A stretch of 64,000 nucleotides of DNA from Streptomyces sp. LUP47B (GTDB lineage: Bacteria > Actinomycetota > Actinomycetes > Streptomycetales > Streptomycetaceae). The stretch is from assembly GCF_001746295.1 (NCBI RefSeq), contig NZ_MJAH01000002.1:461842-525841 (forward strand), in the 5' to 3' direction. A program made the position numbers and the translations under genes. Each line of letters begins with the position of its first letter. The stretch's first letter is position 1. Below the pieces are notes generated by a model. It saw only the letters and a program-made list of their open reading frames with translations. It ran no database searches and was not told the DNA's origin. Shown here in pieces: positions 32,649 through 43,179 of this stretch.

Positions 32649-34076
32649 ATGCCCCGCCGCCGCATACGTGTGACCGACGCCGCCTTCAGGAGTGCCTTCA
32701 CGGCCCTGCGCACCGAACTCGGCGTGCCGTCGGACTTCCCTCCCCAGGTGACGGCGGAGGCGGAACAGCCGCCTCTCCTCACGACGTACGACGACGCCAC
32801 CGACATCCCCCTCTTCACCATCGACCCACCCGGCTCCACCGACCTCGACCAGGCGATGCACCTGACCCGACGGGGCACCGGCTACCGCGTCCGGTACGCC
32901 ATCGCCGACGTCGCCGCCTTCGTCGTACCCGGATCGGCGCTGGACGCGGAGACCCACCGGCGTGTACTGACCTTGTACTTCCCGGACACGCGGATTGCGT
33001 TGCATCCGCCGGTACTGAGTGAGGGCGCCGCGAGCCTCCTCCCGGACCAGGTCCGTCCGGCCGCGCTCTGGACGATCGACCTCGACGCGGACGGCCGTAC
33101 GACCGCCGCCGACGTCCGCCGCGCCCTCGTCCGCAGCCGGGCCAGGCTCGACTACGAGGGCGTGCAGAAGGGGATCGACTCGGGCGTCGCCGAGGAGCCA
33201 CTTTTCCTGCTCAAGGAGATCGGTGAGCTCCGCGAACGGCTGGAGGTGGAGCGCGGCGGCATCTCGCTGAACGTGCCGGAGCAGGAGATAGTCCAGCGGA
33301 ACGGCACCTACGAACTGACGTACCGCGCCGGCCTTCCCGCCGACGGCTGGAACGCCCAGATCTCCCTGCTCACCGGCATGGCGGCAGCCGACCTGATGCT
33401 CTCGTACGGCACGGGCGTCCTCCGCACCCTGCCCGCCGCCCCGGACGGCGCGGTGGGACGGCTGCGCCGCACCGCCCACGCCCTGCACATCGACTGGCCG
33501 CACCATGTGTCGTACGCGGCGCTGGTGCGTTCCCTGGACCCACGGATCCCCCACCACGCTGCCTTCCTCCAGGAGTGCACGACCCTGCTGCGCGGCGCGG
33601 GCTACACGGTCTTCCGGGACGGGGTCCTGCCGGCCATAACCACCCACGCGGCCGTGGCGTCCCCATACGCCCACTGCACGGCCCCGCTGCGGCGGTTGGC
33701 CGACCGGTACGCGTCGGAGATCTGCCTGGCGGCGGTGGCGGGGACGGCCGTACCGGACTGGGTGCTCGCGGCCTTCGAGGCGCTGCCCCGCGAGATGGCC
33801 GAGGGCGGCCGCCTCGCCGCGACCGCCGAACGGCAGTGCGTCGACATCGTCGAGGCGGCGCTGCTGAAGGACCGGGTGGGGGAGGTGTTCGACGGCTGCG
33901 TGGTGGACGTGGAGGAACGCCGACCGACCGTGGGGACCGTGCAGTTGGAGACACCGGCGGTGATCGGGCGGGTGGAGGGGGCGGGGCTCGAGTTGGGGGA
34001 GCGGTTGAGGGTGCGGCTGACGCAGGCGGATCCGGCGAGTGCCGGTGGGGCGAAGGTGCGGTTCGCGCCTGCCTGA
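32649..34076 (+). CDS. RNB-domain ribonuclease (RNase II/R-like)
   Basis: A 475-residue 3'-5' exoribonuclease. The catalytic site DPPGSTDLDQAMHLTRRG carries the Mg-binding aspartates (about residues 58-67), followed by RYAIADVAAFV, GTGVLRTLP and the C-terminal SPYAHCTAPLRRLADRYASE motif. It lacks clear N-terminal cold-shock and C-terminal S1 domains of full RNase R, so is a short actinobacterial form. Start ATG 32649; divergent from yaaA across a 77-bp gap. It probably degrades RNA fragments. Confidence 0.9.
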   Translation: MPRRRIRVTDAAFRSAFTALRTELGVPSDFPPQVTAEAEQPPLLTTYDDATDIPLFTIDPPGSTDLDQAMHLTRRGTGYRVRYAIADVAAFVVPGSALDAETHRRVLTLYFPDTRIALHPPVLSEGAASLLPDQVRPAALWTIDLDADGRTTAADVRRALVRSRARLDYEGVQKGIDSGVAEEPLFLLKEIGELRERLEVERGGISLNVPEQEIVQRNGTYELTYRAGLPADGWNAQISLLTGMAAADLMLSYGTGVLRTLPAAPDGAVGRLRRTAHALHIDWPHHVSYAALVRSLDPRIPHHAAFLQECTTLLRGAGYTVFRDGVLPAITTHAAVASPYAHCTAPLRRLADRYASEICLAAVAGTAVPDWVLAAFEALPREMAEGGRLAATAERQCVDIVEAALLKDRVGEVFDGCVVDVEERRPTVGTVQLETPAVIGRVEGAGLELGERLRVRLTQADPASAGGAKVRFAPA

Positions 34077-34195
34077 GTGGATGGCTCGTCGTCGCTCATG
34101 ATCGTGTGCCACGATCGAGGGAACGGTTCCCGATCTCTCGGACAGGTGATCTTCCGATGTCCCAGTCTGGCGAAGGACAGAAGGAGGGGCGTGAC

Positions 34196-34774
34196 ATGAC
34201 TGCCGTGACTCATGAGCCGCCCACGCCGGCTGAGGGACTGCTGGAGATCTTCCTGGCCCTCGATACCCCGGAGGGTTTCCGGGCGGAGCTGATCGAGGGG
34301 GAGATCGTTGTGACGCCGCCGCCGGACGGGGATCACGAGGACTACATCGGGCTGATCGTGGGCCAGGTGTACAGGCGGTCGGGGACCGATATGCAGTTCT
34401 CCGGGAACAAGGGGCTGAAGCTGAAGAGCGGAGGCGGCTGTCCGAAGAACCACGTGATTCCGGACGGCACGTTCGCCCCCATGGAACTGCGCCTCTATCG
34501 CGGCGCCGACTCCTGGATGCCCTGCGACGGTGTTGCCATGGTCCTCGAGGTGACGTCCACGAAGCCCAAGGCCGACCGCGAGGCCAAACGGCGCTGCTAC
34601 GCCCGCGGCGGCATCCCTCTCTACCTGCTCGTCGACCGGGAGACGTCGTCGGTCACCCTGTTCAGTGACCCGGAGAAGGACGACTACCGGGAACACTGCA
34701 CCCGCCCCTTCGGCAAGCCCCTCGCCCTGCCCGCCCCCTTCTCCTTCGACCTGGAGACCGCGGACTTTCTCTGA
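34196..34774 (+). CDS. Uma2-family (DUF820) putative endonuclease
   Basis: A 192-residue protein of the PD-(D/E)xK-fold Uma2 family. Seen: RAELIEGEIVVTPPPDG, the conserved HVIPDGTFAPME aspartate, VLEVTSTKPKADRE (Glu and Lys of the nuclease triad) and KRRCYARGGIPLYLLVDRE. The ATG at 34196 has AAGGAGGGG 6 bp upstream. Uma2 genes are numerous in streptomycetes and cyanobacteria; their real substrates are unknown. Stands alone between the RNB gene and an AraC-type regulator. Confidence 0.88.
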   Translation: MTAVTHEPPTPAEGLLEIFLALDTPEGFRAELIEGEIVVTPPPDGDHEDYIGLIVGQVYRRSGTDMQFSGNKGLKLKSGGGCPKNHVIPDGTFAPMELRLYRGADSWMPCDGVAMVLEVTSTKPKADREAKRRCYARGGIPLYLLVDRETSSVTLFSDPEKDDYREHCTRPFGKPLALPAPFSFDLETADFL

Positions 34775-34822
34775 CCGCCACGGCGTTGCATCCTCTGAGC
34801 TAGACAGACAGGGGGACGGACC

Positions 34823-35650
34823 GTGGCGGAACAGGCAATGTGGACCAGGGCACGGCTGGGCCGCTGCGGCCCCCCGCTGGACCTCCTGACCGCCCGCTTC
34901 GACCGCCACGTCTACGCCTCGCACACGCACGAGCAGTTCAGCATCGGCATCTGCGTCGGCGGCTCCGAGGTCATCGACTACCGAGGCGACCACCTCCGCC
35001 CCGGCCCGGGCTCCATCGTCGTACTGGCCCCAGGCGAAATGCACACCGGCCGCCCCGCAGCCTCCGACGGCGGCTACGCCTACCGCGCCCTGTACCCCGA
35101 CCCTTTCCTCCTCACCGAAGGCACCCTCGGCGGCGGCCTCCCGTACTTCCGCGAGCCGCTCCTGGACGACCCCGAACTCGCCACCGCCCTCAGCCGCGCC
35201 CACACGGAACTGAGCGCCTGTCCCGACCCGTTGGAGGCGGAGTCCCGCCTCCCGTGGCTGCTGACGGCCCTCGCCCGCCGCCACTCCACGGCCCGCGCGA
35301 CGAGCGACACGGTGTCGGGCGCCGCCCACATCGCCCACGCAGTACGGGACCGCCTGGCCGACGACCTCCTGGAGCCCCCCTCCCTCGCCGAACTCGCCAC
35401 CGTTCTGGGCCTGTCCCGCTACCAACTCCTCCGAGCCTTCCGTACGACGATGGGGATACCCCCGTACGCCTGGCTGGCGCAGCACCGGGTACACCGGGCC
35501 CGCGGACTACTGGACTCCGGCCTGAAGCCGGCCGAGGTCGCGGGCCTGGTGGGCTTCGCGGACCAGGCACACCTGACGCGCTGGTTCCGCAGGGTGCTCG
35601 GGGTGACCCCGGCGGCATACCGCAACAGCGTTCAAGACGCGGGCCGCTGA
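34823..35650 (+). CDS. AraC-family transcriptional regulator
   Basis: A 275-residue regulator. N-terminal cupin ligand domain (VYASHTHEQFSIGICVGGSE, VLAPGEMHTGRPA); C-terminal double helix-turn-helix with LAELATVLGLSRYQLLRAFR then PAEVAGLVGFADQAHLTRWF and RVLGVTPAAYR. GTG start at 34823 preceded by GGGGGA. The downstream EamA exporter lies 18 bp away on the same strand, a frequent pairing (regulator and amino-acid or metabolite exporter), so it likely controls that gene. Confidence 0.9.
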   Translation: MAEQAMWTRARLGRCGPPLDLLTARFDRHVYASHTHEQFSIGICVGGSEVIDYRGDHLRPGPGSIVVLAPGEMHTGRPAASDGGYAYRALYPDPFLLTEGTLGGGLPYFREPLLDDPELATALSRAHTELSACPDPLEAESRLPWLLTALARRHSTARATSDTVSGAAHIAHAVRDRLADDLLEPPSLAELATVLGLSRYQLLRAFRTTMGIPPYAWLAQHRVHRARGLLDSGLKPAEVAGLVGFADQAHLTRWFRRVLGVTPAAYRNSVQDAGR

Positions 35651-35668
35651 CGCGCCGAGGATGGCCGC

Positions 35669-36643
35669 ATGACTGCACGCGGCTGGTTCCTGTTCTCCCT
35701 GATGGGAGTGGTCTGGGGCATCCCCTACCTGCTGATCAAGGTGGCGGTGGACGCCCCCCTGTCCCCGTCCATGGTGGTGTTCACGCGCTGCGCGCTGGGC
35801 GCGGCCCTGCTCCTGCCCTTCGCGATACGGCAGGGCGGCCTGCCCGCCACCGTTCGAACCCACTGGCGCCCGATGCTGGCCTTCGCGTGCATCGAGATCA
35901 TCGGCCCCTGGTGGACCCTGACCGACGCGGAACGCCACCTGTCCAGCTCGACAGCGGGCCTGCTGATCGCGGGCGTCCCGATCGTAGGAGTGGCCCTGGC
36001 CCGCTTCTTCGGCGAAACGGAGAGGCTGGGAGTGCGGCGCGTCGTCGGGCTCGGCCTGGGCCTGGCCGGCGTAGGAGTCCTCACGATCCCGCACCTGACG
36101 GGCGGCGACGCCCGCTCCCTGGCCGAGGTGCTGATCACGGTGATCGGCTACGCAACGGCCCCGTTGATCGCCGCGCGCTACCTCAAGGCTGTCCCGACCC
36201 TCCAGCTCATCGCCCCCTGCCTGGCCCTCGCGGCCCTGGTCTACGCCCCGGCGGCGGCGATGACCTGGCCGTCTGCGATGCCCTCCGCCTCGGTCCTGAT
36301 CGCGCTGGCCACCCTGGGTGTGGTCTGCACAGCGGCCGCCTTCGTGGCTTTCCTGGAGCTGATCAAGGAGGCGGGCCCGACCAGGGCAACCGTCTTCACG
36401 TACGTCAATCCGGCGGTAGCGGTGGCAGCGGGCGCGATCTTCCTGTCCGAGCCACTGACGGCGACCATCCTGGCGGCCTTCACCCTGATCCTGGCGGGCT
36501 CGGTACTGGCGACCGCGTCCGGTCAGCGGGCCGCCGCCCGCCCGGTGCTGGGCCACCCGGAGGGCGAGGCCGTGCACAGCGACTCCGGACTTGGCCGCGG
36601 GCCGGAACCCCGGCCGGACAAAGGCGAGGCGCGCGCCCGGTAA
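35669..36643 (+). CDS. EamA/DMT-family exporter
   Basis: A 324-residue transporter with ten hydrophobic segments in two EamA repeats (GWFLFSLMGVVWGIPYLLIK at the start; AEVLITVIGYATAPLIAARY opens the second). Motifs such as FTYVNPAVAVAAGAIFLSEP near helix 9 are typical of the RhtA/PecM group that exports amino acids or metabolites. The hydrophilic C-terminal tail (about 285-324) is charged. Probably expressed with the AraC regulator upstream. Ends 12 bp before rnpB. Confidence 0.9.
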   Translation: MTARGWFLFSLMGVVWGIPYLLIKVAVDAPLSPSMVVFTRCALGAALLLPFAIRQGGLPATVRTHWRPMLAFACIEIIGPWWTLTDAERHLSSSTAGLLIAGVPIVGVALARFFGETERLGVRRVVGLGLGLAGVGVLTIPHLTGGDARSLAEVLITVIGYATAPLIAARYLKAVPTLQLIAPCLALAALVYAPAAAMTWPSAMPSASVLIALATLGVVCTAAAFVAFLELIKEAGPTRATVFTYVNPAVAVAAGAIFLSEPLTATILAAFTLILAGSVLATASGQRAAARPVLGHPEGEAVHSDSGLGRGPEPRPDKGEARAR

Positions 36644-36655
36644 CATGGTCGACAC

Positions 36656-37068
36656 GGCAGACGAGCCGGGCGGACGGCCGCGTGAAGTCCCTTCTTGGAG
36701 GGCTTCCCGAGGAACGTCCGGGCTCCACAGGGCAGGGTGATGGCTAACGGCCACCCGGGGTGACCCGCGGGAAAGTGCCACAGAAAACAAACCGCCGGGG
36801 ACTTCGGTCCTCGGTAAGGGTGAAACGGCGGTGTAAGAGACCACCAGTGCCCAGGGCGACCTGAGCAGCTAGGTAAACCCCACCCGGAGCAAGGTCAAAA
36901 GGGAGCACCCCGGTGCTCCTGCGGGGACGTTCGAGGGCTGCCCGCCCGAGTCCCCGGGTAGACCGCACGAGACCGGCGGCAACGCCGGTCCTAGATGGAT
37001 GGCCGTCTCCCCGACCGCCGCGAGGCGGCCGGGCGACAGAACCCGGCGTACAGCCCGACTCGTCTGCC
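36656..37068 (+). ncRNA. rnpB: RNase P RNA, bacterial class A
   Basis: Catalytic RNA of tRNA 5'-end maturation, about 413 nt. P1 is formed by GGCAGACGAGCCGGGC at the start and GCCCGACTCGTCTGCC at the end. Universal core elements are present: GAGGAACGTCCGGGCTCCAC (CR I, from 36709), the CR II/III region GCAAGGTCAAAAGGGAG, and the CR V element GGGCGACAGAACCCGGCGTA. Complete. The accessory, lower-G+C island begins right after it. Confidence 0.97.
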
Positions 37069-37331
37069 ATTACGGTTCCCGCTTGGCGAAACCCAGTCGA
37101 ACCACAATTAGGCCCATGAAGGCCGTCCGCGGTATTGCCGGTAAGAGTACGTGCGCAACCCTTTGTGGAAAATGAGCCTATATTGCAGGCATTCTTGCCC
37201 CTGGTCGTCGCAATGCGTAATTTGTGAGTGGCCAAGCAGAGTGGCGCTTTACGTTTTCTGCCGCCATGTTTGCGGATTTCCCTGATGTGGTTGAGGTGAT
37301 CTCGCTAATTTTCAGCAATGGCATCGCCAGA
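37069..37331. other. A/T-richer non-coding junction between rnpB and the island
   Basis: No convincing gene on either strand. The base composition drops from here to about 39540 compared with the DNA to the left, marking the boundary of acquired DNA. No direct repeat of the rnpB 3' end was spotted by eye. Confidence 0.5.
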
Positions 37332-39494
37332 TCAGACGATGCCCCTCTCCAAAGCATCCCGTCGAATGTCGGCGAGACGCACCTCCCGGTCATTAAGTTG
37401 TGCGTGCCAGAAGTTCCAACCGGGGCATGATCTGGTCTGTAGAACGAACTCACCTGCCGCCGAGAGAGACCGGAACGTCTCGCCAGAGGTGACTCGGATT
37501 CGTCCGTCATCCAGAATTTCGGCTTGGAAGAGCTCGCCACGGCGTCGGCCAATGATGATTGCGTTGGTCGGAAGCACCCCCTTAGCGATGAGGTCGGTGA
37601 TCGCGACGTCGTAGCGAGCGCGCGTTCGGGTGCGTGAGCGGTCAGTGCTCTGGGGGGAGGCCGCCAGTAGGCTTCCGAAGATCGTAGGATTCCAGATGAG
37701 CTCGCACAGACGCTGGTAGAGGTCCTGGCGTGTCCCGATTGCCTTCTTGTCGAACTTCGGGAAGGGCCGGAGTAGCCGGTCGAGTCTGTGCGTCTTCACA
37801 AATCTGTTGAAGGCCGAGTTCCGCTCTCTGTGGTTGACGTGAAGAGAGCCCGCGAGGTGGTTCTGGCGTTGATAGAACCCGACCTTTTCCTCGTAGGGCA
37901 GATCTTGGTAGCTGGCGTTGTCCGATTTCTTCAGGAGCAACAGTGCGCCGAGGCGGTTGCGGTAGGAGTCGAACAGGGCTCGCGTGCCAGTCTCCGGTTG
38001 GTACCTCTCGAAGTGGTTGGCCCATATGTGCTCGATCTCGAATGGGCGTTGGGTATCGAGGTATCTGTCCATCTCATCGCCTCGCTCACACGCGGTCTCG
38101 ACGAATCCGGTGAGGCGGGCGAGGAGGTAGCGGACCTGGCGGCTGTTGTTCGAGCGTAGTCCGTAGGTCTTCATGCCGGTGAAGTCGTAGTCAAGGGCGG
38201 CGACTTCTTCAGCGAGAATGGCACGGAGTCTGTTGATGCTGACACCGTCGCGCAGCCGCTCTACAAGTCGGACGGCCTCGCGGTCGAGGTGGATGCTTGA
38301 CGATGGCAGGTCGTTGACGATGCGCCGAGCGAAGACGAGGTCGAGATAGTCGGCGATGAGCTTGGCCTTCGTTTTGAACGTGCTGGAGTCGTCTTGAGGG
38401 TCGACCGCCGCGAGGATCGGTGCGGCCTGGGAGGTGATGCCGTTGTAGGCGTTGAAGAAGACACTCTTGAGTTCGCTGTTGTACGTGTGCGCTGCTGCCG
38501 CCAACGTGCGATAGCGCTCTGCGTACGCGGAGAGGTCATCGATTAGGCTTCGGTAGTCCTGCGGTCTAACCAGGCCGATTTGGCCGACGCTGTCCTTCAC
38601 CCAAGTGTGGAATGGTCCGTTGATGCGCTTGACGTCCGGCGAGGAATCATTCGAGTCCATGTTGACGTCTGCGTAGCGGCCGATCAAGAAGGTCTTGATG
38701 AAGTCGCTGGGAGCGTTCACGTCGATGCTGGCCAGGCCGGAGACCATCTGGCGCCACACGTTGTCTGCGCCCGAAGTCTCGGGGCCGATCTTCGACAGCA
38801 AGAAGCTCTTGAGGAGATCGATGGGCCCGAGGCGCACCCCGCGGTCGTTCATCGACTCATAGATCTCCCATCCCTGTTCCGGTGTGGCCGCACGGATTCC
38901 CACCATGCTGACACCGTCGAGCAACCAGTCGACGAAGTACGGGAGCGCATCACTACGCAGTTCCTCGGGAAACTCCTCCTGAAGGACGAGCGCCGCCTCC
39001 CAGAGTCGGCGCAGGGCACCCGATGAGTTGTCGGGAAGCGTGAACTCAGCTTCCTGGAATGCCACTTCAAGGAATTGGTCGCGTTCCGGGATATCGAGCG
39101 CATACACCGACTTCCCGAACTTGTGGGACAGAATCAGACTACTGAGTCTTGCAGCTTGATCCTCAAGGTCTTGCGCACGGAGAAGCTCGCGCAGGTAGAT
39201 CAGCATCAAGTGAAGGGTCGTGATGCGCTGCTGACCGTCCACGAGGTACGTGACTGGGGCGGCCTCGTGGTAGACGTACGGTCCGAGAAAGTACGGCTGA
39301 TACCTGGCGACCTCCTCCCGATCGTGTTCGAAGCGCCAGTTCGCCATGAACTTGTTGCGCAAGTCATCGATAAGCCTACGTACGTCGTCTCGCCCCCACG
39401 TGTAGTCCCGTTGGTAGCTGTCCAGACGGTAGCGGTGCCCGGTGAAGACATCCTCGATGGTCATTGCCTGAGCCTGAATCAAGCTGCCCTGCAC
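37332..39494 (-). CDS. DUF262-DUF1524 nuclease-like protein with C-terminal RAMA-like domain
   Basis: A 720-residue probable defence protein of the GmrSD type. DUF262 signatures SYQRDYTW (27-33) and YLVDGQQRITTLHLM (about 83-97) form the ParB/Srx-like NTP-binding domain; a His-Me nuclease-like DUF1524 motif FEIEHIWANHFER sits at about 485-495 with the downstream NRLGALLLLKKSDNASY. The C-terminus (about 645-700: RIRVTSGETFRSLSAAGEFV, then CPGWNFWHAQ) resembles RAMA/DUF4357 domains thought to read modified DNA. Known relatives cut modified phage DNA. Codon usage is A/T-richer than the neighbours, a sign of transfer. GTG start preceded by GAGGGGGCGGC; ATG at 39464 is an alternative. Confidence 0.85.
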   Translation of the reverse strand: MQGSLIQAQAMTIEDVFTGHRYRLDSYQRDYTWGRDDVRRLIDDLRNKFMANWRFEHDREEVARYQPYFLGPYVYHEAAPVTYLVDGQQRITTLHLMLIYLRELLRAQDLEDQAARLSSLILSHKFGKSVYALDIPERDQFLEVAFQEAEFTLPDNSSGALRRLWEAALVLQEEFPEELRSDALPYFVDWLLDGVSMVGIRAATPEQGWEIYESMNDRGVRLGPIDLLKSFLLSKIGPETSGADNVWRQMVSGLASIDVNAPSDFIKTFLIGRYADVNMDSNDSSPDVKRINGPFHTWVKDSVGQIGLVRPQDYRSLIDDLSAYAERYRTLAAAAHTYNSELKSVFFNAYNGITSQAAPILAAVDPQDDSSTFKTKAKLIADYLDLVFARRIVNDLPSSSIHLDREAVRLVERLRDGVSINRLRAILAEEVAALDYDFTGMKTYGLRSNNSRQVRYLLARLTGFVETACERGDEMDRYLDTQRPFEIEHIWANHFERYQPETGTRALFDSYRNRLGALLLLKKSDNASYQDLPYEEKVGFYQRQNHLAGSLHVNHRERNSAFNRFVKTHRLDRLLRPFPKFDKKAIGTRQDLYQRLCELIWNPTIFGSLLAASPQSTDRSRTRTRARYDVAITDLIAKGVLPTNAIIIGRRRGELFQAEILDDGRIRVTSGETFRSLSAAGEFVLQTRSCPGWNFWHAQLNDREVRLADIRRDALERGIV

Positions 39495-39728
39495 GCCGCC
39501 CCCTCGCCGATGCGCCCCTCGCTGTGCTGGGCACCTAACTTACCGTCACTCTGCCCTGGACACAGAGGTGTGCGACGGGTGTACAAGTCTCCGGAGCTGA
39601 GGTAATAAACGGCTCGCTGGTTGCAGGTGGATGGCCTGAGCCTGTGGGATCTGGCCCAACGCCTCCACAGCGAAGGGGCCGAGGCGGAGGACGAGGCCTG
39701 ACGGCGTGTGCACCGTACCGGCAGGGCG
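39495..39728. other. Non-coding gap with a possible gene remnant
   Basis: On the plus strand, 39609-39701 translates to ARWLQVDGLSLWDLAQRLHS ending EDEA-stop, preceded by an in-frame stop and without a start codon and ribosome site; it may be the 3' tail of a lost gene. The rest shows nothing recognisable. Confidence 0.3.
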
Positions 39729-41345
<1,617 letters not shown>

Positions 41346-41424
41346 GCGTTGCGCCCCCGTCGTCCTGATGCCACGTCAGTCGATCGCTGTACACCGTACC
41401 TATTGGCGAGGCGCGCGGCAGGAG

Positions 41425-41616
41425 TTACAGCAGGTGGTCGGCCTTGCCGGCTTTGATGTCGGTGATGAGGGTGCGCAGGGCTTCGAGGGAGTCGGTGAGG
41501 TATCGGTCCTCTTGGCCATTGATGGCTATGTAGCCGTTGCCATCGGCGTCGCTGCCGAGGCGGAAGCAGTTGCTCGCATCCTGGCAGAAGGGGGCTTCCC
41601 AGCTGATGTCAGACAT
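41425..41616 (-). CDS. DUF397-like small protein, partner of the XRE regulator
   Basis: A 63-residue protein, MSDISWEAPFCQDASNCF followed by DADGNGYIAINGQEDRYLTD and a helical end LRTLITDIKAGKADHLL. The NCFRLGSDADGN pattern and terminal helix resemble DUF397, the small partner (toxin-like or co-regulator) that regularly follows Scr1-type XRE genes. ATG at 41616 follows TAGGAGAG. It lies 11 bp after the XRE gene on the same strand. Confidence 0.75.
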   Translation of the reverse strand: MSDISWEAPFCQDASNCFRLGSDADGNGYIAINGQEDRYLTDSLEALRTLITDIKAGKADHLL

Positions 41617-41627
41617 GACCAACTCTC

Positions 41628-42479
41628 CTAAAGGCTCTGGGAAATGGTGTGCATGAGATCGAGGGTCTCCTCAGGCTTGAGCGCGATCCTCTGCATCTCG
41701 TCGAGTTGCAGACGGTACTTGCACAAATGGGCGTCTGAATAAAGGAATTCTCCTGCCGTGGTGCGATCCAGTTGCACGGTGTCGAGCGGGGGCATCTGGC
41801 CGAGGGCGTACAGGATCGCCTGGCCCGAACCGGGGAACGCCCCCGCGGAGAAGGGGATGGCCTGGATTGTGACGTTGTCGCGGTCTGCGGCTGCCATGAG
41901 GTGACCAAGCTGGTTTCGCAGCACCGCGCGTCCACCTACTTCGATCCGTAGGGCGGCTTCGTGGATGACCAGAACGTAGTCCGGAGCCCCTGGCCTGTCG
42001 ATGACCTGGTGTCTTTGCACTCGGTGGGCGACTCTGGCCTCGAACTCGTCGGCGGGCAGCGTCGGGATGGCAGCTTGGAAGAGAGCTTGCGCGTATGCCT
42101 CGGTCTGCAACTGTCCCGGCATGTGCGTCATCGTGCTGACGCGCAAGCCCTGGGCGTGCCACTCCAACTCGGCGATGTCCAAGAAGGTCGCGGGCAGGAG
42201 GTCGCGATACTCCTCCCACCAGCCGATCGTGCGGTCGCCGCACATGGCGACCAGTGCATCCACCAGGGCCTGGTCGGTGCACTCATACCGGAAGGCGATG
42301 CGCCGGACACGCTCCGGGCTGACGCCGTGGCGCCCCGCCTCGGTGCTGGTGATCACGGTCCGTTTCGTGTCCAGCAGCACGGCGGCCTGTTCGGTGGATA
42401 GTCCCGCCCCTTCCCGTAGCTTGCGAAGCTCTGCGCCCAGACGCTGCTGGCGTGCGGTCGGATTGCTCCTCGGCGGCAT
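41628..42479 (-). CDS. XRE-family regulator with DUF5753/Scr1 domain
   Basis: A 283-residue protein: N-terminal XRE helix-turn-helix (QRLGAELRKLREGAGLSTEQ then VITSTEAGRHGVSPERVRR) and the C-terminal DUF5753 domain (THMPGQLQTEAYAQALFQA, EAALRIEVGGRAVLRNQLGH, IPFSAGAFPG). These regulators act with DUF397 proteins and anti-sigma-like ATP-binding proteins (BldB/WhiJ-type systems of streptomycetes). Exactly that trio is found here, with the ATPase gene divergent at 42722. Confidence 0.9.
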   Translation of the reverse strand: MPPRSNPTARQQRLGAELRKLREGAGLSTEQAAVLLDTKRTVITSTEAGRHGVSPERVRRIAFRYECTDQALVDALVAMCGDRTIGWWEEYRDLLPATFLDIAELEWHAQGLRVSTMTHMPGQLQTEAYAQALFQAAIPTLPADEFEARVAHRVQRHQVIDRPGAPDYVLVIHEAALRIEVGGRAVLRNQLGHLMAAADRDNVTIQAIPFSAGAFPGSGQAILYALGQMPPLDTVQLDRTTAGEFLYSDAHLCKYRLQLDEMQRIALKPEETLDLMHTISQSL

Positions 42480-42721
42480 GTGTTCCCTCTCGTCGGGTGC
42501 GGCTCAGTTTGCCGCGAAGCGAAGTACGTTCCAACGGACCTTCGGAACTTGGTAGCACATGTACCCCCGTTGTTCTACTGTGAGTATCGCGCACGCTACA
42601 CACCGCAATGCCGGAAGCGCACCGCGCGAGCATGCCCGTCCGCCCTGGGGCGGGTGTGCCCGCGACCAGGGCGGTAGGCCACCGGCGATCCCAAACCCCT
42701 CACAGAGTCGTGGAGTTCGCC

Positions 42722-43135
42722 ATGCCTGAGATCCCCCTCGTCCCTGCCCACTGGCGCTTCCCCGCCCATCCCGCCTCCGTGCGGCGTGCCCGGCACGCCG
42801 TCGCCGAGTCGCTGCCGGACGTCCTCCGTCCACAACTCGGCGAAGACCTGGGCCTGTTGACCTCGGAGCTGCTCACCAACGCAATCCGGCACGGCGCCTG
42901 CGGGAAGGACGGGGACCTCGTCGAACTCGTTCTCTGGCCGGCCGACGGGCACTACTGGCTGGCCGTCTCCGACCCGGGTGCCGGAAAGCCCGCACGGGCC
43001 CACCCGGGCGCCGACTCCGAGAGCGGTCGGGGCCTGATCCTCGTCGAGAGCCTCGCCACCGCCTGGACTGTCCGGCCCCGCCCCACGCGCGGAACGTCCG
43101 TGATCGCGGGGCTCTCGTTCCACCACGGAGGCTGA
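42722..43135 (+). CDS. ATP-binding (HATPase_c_2) anti-sigma-like regulator
   Basis: A 137-residue single-domain GHKL ATPase. Seen: N box LGLLTSELLTNAIRHGA, G1 WLAVSDPGAGKP and G2 ESGRGLILVESLATAW. Such proteins resemble SpoIIAB/RsbW anti-sigma factors but in streptomycetes usually lie beside XRE/DUF397 pairs, as here. ATG at 42722; preceded by CACAGAGTCGTGGAG. Convergent with hsdR, 44 bp apart. Confidence 0.88.
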   Translation: MPEIPLVPAHWRFPAHPASVRRARHAVAESLPDVLRPQLGEDLGLLTSELLTNAIRHGACGKDGDLVELVLWPADGHYWLAVSDPGAGKPARAHPGADSESGRGLILVESLATAWTVRPRPTRGTSVIAGLSFHHGG

Positions 43136-43179
43136 CCAGGGGGAGTGGCCGGCAGGGAGGGGACGGAAGGCCGGGCGGG

